Below are positions 1 to 4,695 of a stretch of DNA of 5,977 nucleotides, piece after piece. The DNA comes from Microbacterium sp. (GTDB taxonomy: Bacteria; Actinomycetota; Actinomycetes; Actinomycetales; Microbacteriaceae): the NCBI RefSeq assembly GCF_003248605.1, contig NZ_QFPF01000130.1, forward strand, positions 1 to 5,977, given 5' to 3'. The number at the start of each line of letters is the position of its first letter. Position 1 is the first letter of the stretch. The translations under genes were made by a program, and so were the position numbers. Under the pieces are notes generated by a model. It saw only the letters and a program-made list of their open reading frames with translations, was not told the origin of the DNA and searched no databases.

Positions 1-1
1 G

Positions 2-364
2 GTGACCAAGGTGGGCGAGAAGTACTACCTGATGCACGCGGCCTGGGCGTGGCGGCCGAGCGCCGCGACGGGGCCGACCTACCTGGCGGGTACGGGCGTG
101 CGCGAGAACTACGACGCCATCGTCGCGGTGGCGGACTCGTTCGAGGGCCCCTATTCCGCGCGTTACACCGCCGGCGTCGCGGCAGGACACAACAACATGT
201 TCGCCGATGAGTACGGCGACATGTGGATGACGTTCTTCCGCAATCCCGCACACGGGTACTGGGCCGACCCGTCCCGCGTAGACGAGTCGGCGGTGCCGGG
301 CATCGTCCGCCTCGAGCAGAACGGCCCGCTCGGGGAGGTGCTGACCGTGGCGCGTCCCGACTGA
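2..364 (+). CDS. Glycoside hydrolase family 43-like protein, C-terminal fragment
   Basis: This is the 3' end of a gene that begins left of the window; about 120 residues are visible, ending at TGA 362-364. The GTG at position 2 is in frame but is probably an internal valine, because the first visible residues (VTKVGEKYYLMHAAWAW) read like a mid-protein beta-propeller strand of the 'x-K-x-G-x-Y-Y-L' type. Further on, GHNNMFADEYGDMWMTFF resembles the late-propeller 'GHNxxFxDxxGxWWxTFF' segment of five-bladed GH43 enzymes, followed by a P-G-I-V-R-L-E strand like the closing 'rPaivpiefd' strand. GH43 members cleave arabinose- or xylose-containing glycans. The catalytic Asp and most of the active site lie outside the window, so the substrate and whether the protein is secreted cannot be judged. 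Family assignment rests on motif resemblance and is moderate; another propeller hydrolase clan member is possible. Confidence 0.6.
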   Translation: MTKVGEKYYLMHAAWAWRPSAATGPTYLAGTGVRENYDAIVAVADSFEGPYSARYTAGVAAGHNNMFADEYGDMWMTFFRNPAHGYWADPSRVDESAVPGIVRLEQNGPLGEVLTVARPD

Positions 365-380
365 CCCGACCGTCGGGTCA
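362..380. terminator. Palindrome holding both convergent stop codons; likely bidirectional terminator
   Basis: TGACCCGACCGTCGGGTCA is a perfect inverted repeat with 9-base arms around a single C (as RNA, 8 bp with a 3-nt loop). Its left end is the TGA stop of the plus-strand hydrolase gene and its right end is the complement of the TGA stop of the minus-strand gene. The position between convergent genes supports a bidirectional terminator. There is no T-run on either side, so termination would be of the U-tract-poor type or Rho-assisted; that part is inference. Confidence 0.55.
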
Positions 381-1532
381 GAGGACGATCGTGAACACCC
401 AGAACGCCACGACGACCACGACGGCGGCGATCGAGAGCCACGAGACGCTACGCGTGAGCCGACGGCCCTCGCGGGCCACGCCGGGCGGCGGCCTCAGCTG
501 AGCTGCCGGCAGCGGGAACGAGGGACCGGATGCTGTGACCGCAGCATCCGGTCCCTCCGGCGTGGGCCCGGCCGTGACCGGCGCAGCGGTCGCGGGGGTG
601 AGGCGATCGTCGCGCCACCGTGACCACTGGTCGAGCTTGCCCAGCAGTGCACGGACGACCGAGAACAGCCACGCCCACGTCGCGGGGTCGAGGGTGGAGA
701 GATCGCGCTTGGCGTAGAGGAACAGCCAGTCGTCGACGATCTCGACGTCGAGTTCGGCCGCGTGATCGATGAAGCGGGCCATGATGTCGGGAGTGAAGAG
801 GTACAGCGCGTCGCGCTCGTAGCCGCGAGGGCAGAAGAGCGAGAAATAGCGGTCGAAATCGCCCTCCAGGCGCAGGCGCTGGTCGCGGTCGAAGCTCGTC
901 GGCAGATTCGAGCCGAAGAGTCCGTTGTTGCCGGTCGCATCCAGGAGGATATGCGGCAGCGGGGTGTCGAGGCGGACGGCGACATAGCCCCAGCGGTGGG
1001 TCGTGCGGTTCTTGCCCGACCCGGTCGTGTACCCGTAGTTGGCGAACTCCACGAACCGGGGTCGCATACCCCGGACCAGATCGCTCGCGTGACGCGAGCT
1101 GCCGACCCCGAAGATGATCCCCGGCAGCGCGGGCGCGGCCAGGGCGGACACGTAGGACATCGCGTTCGTGGACGCGAAGCGGTCGAGCCGGTACTCGCGT
1201 TCGCCTCGGCCGCGCAGCACCCGCACGATGACGAACACGATCACCGCGGCGATACCCAGGACGAAGACCAGCGGCAGCAGCACGAGGGCGCCCGAGGAAA
1301 CCCCTGTCGAGACCATGGCGGACGCGATGCCCACGGCCGTGCTGATGAACACCCCCACGACCCCCAGCGCGAACACACCGAACACGATCAAGACGATGAC
1401 GCCCTGCACGGTCGATGCACCCCAGACCGAACCGCCGCGCCCCTGCGCGCGCATCTGCTGCAGGTGTGCACGCATCGCGCGTCGGTCGATGGAGTCGGTG
1501 AGCGGGCGGGCGTCGAAGGCGGGGGCGCTCAT
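378..1532 (-). CDS. Membrane protein with large soluble domain and C-terminal anchor, unknown function
   Basis: This 384-residue protein was not recognised with certainty. It has a polar N-terminus (1-40), two hydrophobic segments at about 41-68 and 80-105, a basic stretch (RVLRGRGEREYR, 104-115), a soluble domain at about 112-310, a Pro/Ala/Thr-rich linker (312-350) and a final membrane segment (about 363-384) ending almost at the C-terminus. The soluble part (YRLDRFASTNAMSY near 114-127, FxEFANYGYTTG near 160-170, LRLEGDFDRYFSLFCP near 220-235, YLFTPDIM near 244-251) is reminiscent of DUF3137-type membrane proteins, in which a 'f-G-x-Y' strand and an 'LEgdFnryF...y.LtPd' segment recur; that match is from memory and tentative. 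The Shine-Dalgarno before the chosen ATG is poor (GGAA two bases upstream), but a TANNNT box sits where a leaderless start would need it. It is convergent with the hydrolase fragment and divergent from the PaaX-like gene. No enzyme motif was seen. Confidence 0.8.
   Translation of the reverse strand: MSAPAFDARPLTDSIDRRAMRAHLQQMRAQGRGGSVWGASTVQGVIVLIVFGVFALGVVGVFISTAVGIASAMVSTGVSSGALVLLPLVFVLGIAAVIVFVIVRVLRGRGEREYRLDRFASTNAMSYVSALAAPALPGIIFGVGSSRHASDLVRGMRPRFVEFANYGYTTGSGKNRTTHRWGYVAVRLDTPLPHILLDATGNNGLFGSNLPTSFDRDQRLRLEGDFDRYFSLFCPRGYERDALYLFTPDIMARFIDHAAELDVEIVDDWLFLYAKRDLSTLDPATWAWLFSVVRALLGKLDQWSRWRDDRLTPATAAPVTAGPTPEGPDAAVTASGPSFPLPAAQLRPPPGVAREGRRLTRSVSWLSIAAVVVVVAFWVFTIVL
520..557. repeat. 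16-bp perfect inverted repeat inside a coding region
   Basis: Positions 520-535 (GAGGGACCGGATGCTG) and 542-557 (CAGCATCCGGTCCCTC) are perfect reverse complements around a 6-base loop (TGACCG). It lies within the minus-strand membrane-protein gene, in codons for about residues 326-338 of the low-complexity linker before the last membrane segment. No T-run follows on either strand. It would form a very stable hairpin in the mRNA; its role is unknown. Confidence 0.75.
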
Positions 1533-1538
1533 CGTTCC

Positions 1539-1568
1539 ACGCTAGGCGTCGTCGCCGCGCCGTGCCAC
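1539..1568 (-). promoter_or_regulatory. Candidate leaderless promoter of the membrane-protein gene
   Basis: Read on the minus strand, TAGCGT (1544 down to 1539) fits the actinobacterial TANNNT -10 box. It is six bases from the ATG at 1532, so transcription would start at or next to the A of the start codon. GTGGCA (1568-1563) matches TTGACA at four of six positions with an 18-bp spacer. The weak Shine-Dalgarno in front of this gene agrees with a leaderless mRNA. The evidence is motif-only. Confidence 0.4.
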
Positions 1569-1627
1569 GCGCGCGGGGGTCCAGGCCCGTGTCACCCGCC
1601 CGAAACCGTTCGGAAACGTAACGCCCG

Positions 1628-1645
1628 TCGCGATCGCGATACAGT
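1628..1645 (+). promoter_or_regulatory. Candidate promoter -10 with adjoining 12-bp palindromic operator
   Basis: TCGCGATCGCGA (1628-1639) is a perfect 12-bp palindrome that directly abuts TACAGT (1640-1645), a TANNNT-type -10 box, 33 bases before the GTG start of the PaaX-like gene. No convincing -35 hexamer was found (GTAACG at 1618-1623 is a weak candidate with a 16-bp spacer). A palindrome in the promoter spacer is a natural place for a dimeric repressor, and autoregulation by the adjacent regulator is a reasonable inference. In GC-rich DNA, CGATCG-based palindromes can arise by chance. Confidence 0.35.
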
Positions 1646-1678
1646 CAAGGCCGGACGACGGCAGATGCGGGAGGCGCG

Positions 1679-2575
1679 GTGAGCGAGATCCTCGACGACA
1701 TGGACTCCCGCCCCGGGAGTACGACGTCTCTGCTGCGCACCATCGTCGGCATCTACGTCCGGGAGCTCGGCGGATGGGTGTCGGTCGCCGACCTGCTGGA
1801 GCTGATGGACGCCCTCGGGGTGCCCGATCCCCGCACCCGCACTGCGATCGTGCGGGTGAAGAAGAAGGGCCTGCTCGTGCCCGAGACCCGCGACCGCGTG
1901 GCCGGCTACCGGCTGGTGGACGAGGCCGTGCCCATGCTCGCCCGCGGAGACCGGCGGGTGTACTACCCCCGCAGCATGAGCGCCGACAGCGCCTGGTGCC
2001 TGGTGTCGTTCTCGATCCCCGAGGAGAACCGGCACCTTCGCCATCAGCTGCGCCGGCGCCTGCACTGGATCGGCTGCGGCACGGTGTCGCCCGCCCTGTG
2101 GATCTGCCCGGCCTACCTGCTCGAGGAGGTCGAGGAGATCCTGGCCGAACTCGAGGTGAGAGAGCACGCCACCGTCTTCGTGACCGAGCGCCCGAGAGTC
2201 GCGGGACCCCTCGCCGCAGCTGTCGCGCAGTGGTGGGACCTCGACGAGATTCGCGGCCATCACGAGCAGTTCCTCACCGAGCACGGCCCGGACGGCGCGC
2301 GGGCAATGGATGCTGTCATCAGCCCCCGCGAGGCGTTCTCGATCTATATCCGCAGCATCGACACGTGGCGCATCGTGCCGTACATCGATCCCGGCCTGCC
2401 CGCGGATCTGCTCCCTCCCGATTGGCCGGGAGATGACAGCAGTGCCCTGTTGCACACCCTGCGCGCACGCTTCAGCGGCCTTGCGACCGACTTCGTCTCG
2501 CAGGTCACGGGCACACGCATCGACAATCCCGGGCGTGACGCGATCCGCCCTCTGAGCGGGAGCGCCCGGCCATGA
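1679..2575 (+). CDS. PaaX-family transcriptional regulator
   Basis: This 298-residue protein has the three-part PaaX layout. A winged-helix N-terminus (about 17-80) contains LLRTIVGIYVRELGGWVSVADLL and the recognition-helix region RTAIVRVKKKGLL. A middle Cas2-like domain (about 104-170) contains WCLVSFSIPEENRHLRHQL and the LWICP strand. A PaaX C-terminal domain (about 183-272) contains WWDLDEIRGHHEQFL and the IDTWRIVPYIDPGLPADLLPPDWPG signature. PaaX proteins are cytoplasmic DNA-binding repressors; the founder senses phenylacetyl-CoA, but many actinobacterial members sit beside unrelated genes, so the ligand cannot be inherited from the name. No phenylacetate pathway genes are visible. The GTG start at 1679 is chosen because GGGAGG (1669-1674) precedes it by four bases; an in-frame ATG at 1700 lacks as good a site. 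Its stop overlaps the next start by ATGA, indicating translational coupling. The C-terminal 25 residues or so look disordered. Confidence 0.9.
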   Translation: MSEILDDMDSRPGSTTSLLRTIVGIYVRELGGWVSVADLLELMDALGVPDPRTRTAIVRVKKKGLLVPETRDRVAGYRLVDEAVPMLARGDRRVYYPRSMSADSAWCLVSFSIPEENRHLRHQLRRRLHWIGCGTVSPALWICPAYLLEEVEEILAELEVREHATVFVTERPRVAGPLAAAVAQWWDLDEIRGHHEQFLTEHGPDGARAMDAVISPREAFSIYIRSIDTWRIVPYIDPGLPADLLPPDWPGDDSSALLHTLRARFSGLATDFVSQVTGTRIDNPGRDAIRPLSGSARP

Positions 2576-3501
2576 CGAACACCCCCCATGCGCTGATCCT
2601 CGACGGCTGGCAGCACCGACGCGACGGCCTGCACTGGCAGGGCTGGCTGGCCGAGCGGCTCGTGGAGCGCGGGTGGAGTGTGGACTATCTCACGCTGCCC
2701 GACCCCGAGCATCCCTCGATCGAGGCGTGGTCGGGCGCGATCGCCCGCGCCCTGGAGGGGCGCGATGACGTCATCGTCGTCGCTCACGGGCTGAGCGTGC
2801 TGCTGTGGACACAGCTGGCCGCGGACACCCTCGCCGAGGGTACGGTGCGCCGCGCGCTGCTCGTCGCACCACCCGCCTCCGGCGCGCATGGAGGAGACGT
2901 CTCGCGCATCGAGATCGCGCGCCTGGACGCCGGCGCGGTGCGCGCCGCCCACTCCGAAGGGATGCTGCTGGTCACCGCCGCGGAGGATCCCTACCTGCCC
3001 GGTGGTGCAGAGTCGTACGCGGCGCACCTCGGCATCCCGTGGATCGAACTCGCCGAGGGCGCTCACCTGAACGCGGCCTCGGGGTTCGGCCCCTGGCCCG
3101 AGGCTCTCGCCTGGTGTCTGGACGGCGCCTGGCCCAGCCGGGTGCAGGGTGCGGATGAAGCGATCGAAGCCTGGATCGACCGCACCTATCGCCCCTTCGG
3201 TCATCGCCTCGGCGTGCTGTCGGCGGGCGAGCTCGCCCTCTCCGATCTCGACGCGCTCGATCGGGCCGTCGTGGCGGGCGGCATGCGACCCGAGCGTCGC
3301 CACGCGCGCCTGCAGCCGCGACCCGGCGAGCACGGATTGCGCGTCGAGGACGTCGCCGACTTCGCGCGGAAGTACGGCCATGAGTATCAGCTCGCCGTGA
3401 TCGACACGGCGCTGGGTTCGCGGGCCGACGGTGCGGAGCAGTCGCTGGAGTCGGCCCTGCGGGGCGCCGGTATCTCGGTCCGTTGGGCTGCGCGCGTATG
3501 A
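2572..3501 (+). CDS. RBBP9/YdeN-like alpha/beta-hydrolase with degenerate nucleophile and C-terminal extension
   Basis: This 309-residue protein has an N-terminal part (1-185) that follows the RBBP9/YdeN serine-hydrolase family: the opening strand and DGWQHRRDGLHWQGWLAERL (11-30), VIVVAHGLSVLLW (67-79) at the nucleophile elbow, AAEDPYLP (136-143) with the family Asp (D139), and EGAHLNAASGFGPWPEAL (162-179) with the family His (H165). The elbow normally reads A-H-S-L-G/A; here it is A-H-G-L-S, with codon GGG at 2788-2790, so the catalytic serine position is glycine (G73) and the only nearby serine is S75, two residues later. Family members are about 180-190 residues; residues about 190-309 form an extra region I do not recognise. 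The ATG overlaps the PaaX-like stop (ATGA), with GGGAG at 2558-2562 as a possible ribosome site. The pair is probably co-transcribed. It may be a non-catalytic ligand-binding partner or use a rearranged nucleophile; both are inference. Confidence 0.8.
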   Translation: MTNTPHALILDGWQHRRDGLHWQGWLAERLVERGWSVDYLTLPDPEHPSIEAWSGAIARALEGRDDVIVVAHGLSVLLWTQLAADTLAEGTVRRALLVAPPASGAHGGDVSRIEIARLDAGAVRAAHSEGMLLVTAAEDPYLPGGAESYAAHLGIPWIELAEGAHLNAASGFGPWPEALAWCLDGAWPSRVQGADEAIEAWIDRTYRPFGHRLGVLSAGELALSDLDALDRAVVAGGMRPERRHARLQPRPGEHGLRVEDVADFARKYGHEYQLAVIDTALGSRADGAEQSLESALRGAGISVRWAARV

Positions 3502-3504
3502 CTC

Positions 3505-3526
3505 TTCTTTGACGTGAGTCAGAGAA
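3505..3526. other. Inverted repeat just after the hydrolase stop; GNRA-type hairpin, terminator or operator
   Basis: TTCTTTGAC (3505-3513) and GTCAGAGAA (3518-3526) pair over nine positions with one T-G wobble around the tetraloop GTGA, a GNRA-class loop. It starts three bases after the TGA at 3499-3501. No T-run follows, so it is either a U-tract-poor terminator or 3'-end stabiliser for the regulator-hydrolase transcript, or a double-stranded operator for the downstream operon; it includes the TTGACG hexamer (3509-3514), a possible -35 box. Confidence 0.45.
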
Positions 3527-3535
3527 ATGAAACAT

Positions 3536-3560
3536 GGCGGTAACGCGCAGACATACCGCC
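3536..3560 (+). other. Leader hairpin upstream of the binding-protein operon
   Basis: GGCGGTA (3536-3542) and TACCGCC (3554-3560) are perfect reverse complements, giving a 7-bp stem with an 11-base loop (ACGCGCAGACA). It lies about 85 bases before the binding-protein start, between the GTGA-loop inverted repeat and the possible upstream ORF. It may be part of a structured 5' leader or a repressor site; I could not match it to a known riboswitch class. Confidence 0.35.
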
Positions 3561-3580
3561 GGAACATCGCTTCAGTAGGA

Positions 3581-3628
3581 ATGGCAGAGGCAGGTTGGCA
3601 CCACGGGGCCTGCACCCCTTCCAACTGA
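3581..3628 (+). CDS. Possible 15-codon leader peptide with one Cys codon
   Basis: ATG at 3581 opens a short frame encoding MAEAGWHHGACTPSN, ending at TGA 3626-3628, 16 bases before the binding-protein ATG. The same frame is open back to an in-frame ATG at 3527, which would give 33 codons. AGGA directly abuts the 3581 ATG, too close for a normal ribosome site, so translation would have to be leaderless or inefficient. Short Cys-containing ORFs act as leader peptides ahead of sulfur-assimilation operons in several actinobacteria, but those often have clustered Cys codons or a conserved RxHVDL motif, neither of which is present. The Cys codon TGC (3611-3613) falls in a segment with two alternative pairings. 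Chance is a real possibility for a frame this short. Confidence 0.3.
   Translation: MAEAGWHHGACTPSN
3594..3625 (+). promoter_or_regulatory. Interrupted stem-loop before the binding-protein start, possible attenuator
   Basis: GTTGG (3594-3598) pairs with CCAAC (3621-3625), and inside it GGGG (3605-3608) pairs with CCCC (3615-3618) around CCTGCA, giving a two-part hairpin. An alternative pairing of GCAGG (3590-3594) with CCTGC (3609-3613) is mutually exclusive with it. CCTT (3617-3620) is also complementary to AAGG (3634-3637), the core of the binding-protein ribosome site. Such switchable pairings fit translational attenuation coupled to the short ORF, but each helix is short. Confidence 0.35.
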
Positions 3629-3644
3629 TCGATAAGGACCAGAC

Positions 3645-4619
3645 ATGCGCTCCGCCCCCTTCGCAGCATCACGTCGCGCTCGGTTCGCGCTTCCCGCCCT
3701 CGTCGTCGCTTCGGCGCTCGCGCTCGCCGGCTGCGCCGGCGGCTCGGCCGACGCCACCGACGAGGCATCGGCCGAGGCCGAGAACGACCTCTTCATCCAG
3801 GAGCTGCACGACATGCTCCCCGAGGCGATCCAGGAGGCCGGCGTCATCTCCTTCGGCGCTCTGTGGGAGACGCCTCCCACGATCGGGGTCGACACCGCAG
3901 ACCCCTCGACGCCGGTGGGCATCGCGCCGGATCTCGCCGCGCTGTTCGGCGACATCCTCGGCGTCGACGTCGAGTGGCAGAACCTGCAGTGGCCGGCACA
4001 GCTGCCGGGCGTGCAGGCGGGTAACGTCGACGCGCTGTTCGGCCAGGTCTCCATCACGGGCGAACGTGAGCAGAGCATCGTCGACCTCGTCGCGTGGCAG
4101 AAGACGACGCAGTCGATCCTCGTGCCCGCGGACAACCCCGAGGGCATCGAGCGGCTGGACGACATGTGCGGCCTGACAATCGCCGTCCCCGTCGGATCGA
4201 ACCAGGTCGAGCGCGTCAACTCCGCCAACGAGCGCTGTGTCGAAGCCGGCGAGGACGAGATCGCCATGCAGGAGTACCAGGGGGCGGCGCCCGCCATCCA
4301 GGCGCTGCGCGCAGGAACCGTGGACGGGTGGCTGAACTCGACCAACTCGCAGGACGAGGTCGTCGCGGCCGACCCCGACGTGTTCGAGGCGGTGCTGGTC
4401 CCGGAGGACGAGGTCGCCACCGAGTTCGGTGGCATCGCGGTCTCGAAGGACCAGCCCGGCCTCGCCGAGGCGCTTGCCGGAGCCCTCACGCTGCTGGTCG
4501 AGGACGGCACGTACGCCGAGATCCTCGAGGAGTACGGCGTGACCGCCACAGCCCTCACGGTCGACGAGGTCGTCATCAACCCCATCACCGGCACCCCCGT
4601 CGGCGAGCTCGCCTCCTGA
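3645..4619 (+). CDS. ABC transporter solute-binding lipoprotein, amino-acid type (SBP_bac_3)
   Basis: This 324-residue protein has a lipoprotein signal peptide: a basic N-terminus (SRRARF), a hydrophobic core and the lipobox LAGC with Cys30 as the lipid-modified residue, so it should be anchored outside the cytoplasmic membrane. The rest follows family 3 solute-binding proteins: GIAPDLAALFGDILGVDVEW (92-111), VDALFGQVSITGEREQS (128-144), LTIAVPVGSNQ (177-187), AGTVDGWLN (223-231) and the closing FGGIAVSKD...LVEDGTYAEILEEYG (261-298). By alignment from memory with the His/Lys/Arg-binding proteins, R141, S185 and D228 occupy the places that hold the carboxylate and amino group of an amino acid, suggesting an amino-acid-like ligand. 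Cys175 and Cys198 could form a disulfide. The ATG is preceded by AAGGA (3634-3638) at six bases. Permease and ATPase genes are not in the window and may lie to the right. The exact ligand is unknown. Confidence 0.88.
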   Translation: MRSAPFAASRRARFALPALVVASALALAGCAGGSADATDEASAEAENDLFIQELHDMLPEAIQEAGVISFGALWETPPTIGVDTADPSTPVGIAPDLAALFGDILGVDVEWQNLQWPAQLPGVQAGNVDALFGQVSITGEREQSIVDLVAWQKTTQSILVPADNPEGIERLDDMCGLTIAVPVGSNQVERVNSANERCVEAGEDEIAMQEYQGAAPAIQALRAGTVDGWLNSTNSQDEVVAADPDVFEAVLVPEDEVATEFGGIAVSKDQPGLAEALAGALTLLVEDGTYAEILEEYGVTATALTVDEVVINPITGTPVGELAS

Positions 4620-4624
4620 CACCC

Positions 4625-4662
4625 CGGTCCCGCGGCGGCACCCCCCGGCCGTCGCGGGACCG
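4625..4662 (+). terminator. Strong intergenic hairpin, likely attenuating terminator or mRNA 3'-end stabiliser
   Basis: Positions 4625-4639 pair with 4648-4662 over 15 base pairs (one G-T wobble), closing an 8-base loop, and are followed by CTTT. It begins five bases after the TGA of the binding-protein gene and ends 33 bases before the next ATG. Hairpins placed after a binding-protein gene within transporter operons commonly lower downstream expression or protect the upstream mRNA, so partial read-through is more likely than complete termination; the U-tract is only three bases long. Confidence 0.7.
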
Positions 4663-4695
4663 CTTTCCGCACCACGTCCCGATCGGAGTCTCAGC

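Noticed and set aside
762..1682. Plus-strand open frame of 306 codons opposite the membrane-protein gene
   Set aside because: Its composition (Arg/Asp/His-rich repeats) is typical of the reverse complement of GC-rich codons; the minus strand encodes coherent membrane segments.
3509..3535. Possible promoter TTGACG with AAACAT for the binding-protein operon
   Set aside because: The spacer is only 15 bp and the -10 match is poor, and the -35 lies in an inverted repeat; not strong enough to list as a promoter.
3502..3644. Known riboswitch (SAM-I/IV, SAM-II, glutamine or guanidine types) in the leader
   Set aside because: None of the conserved core sequences I know for these classes could be found; only generic hairpins are visible.
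2344..3768. Long minus-strand open frame of 474 codons opposite the hydrolase gene
   Set aside because: It lies antisense to two well-supported genes, is rich in Arg/Gly/Ala without domain motifs, and fits the spurious frames common in high-GC DNA.
3572..4675. Minus-strand open frame of 367 codons opposite the binding-protein gene
   Set aside because: The product is a Ser/Ala/Pro-rich low-complexity sequence, antisense to a clear lipoprotein gene with signal peptide and family motifs.
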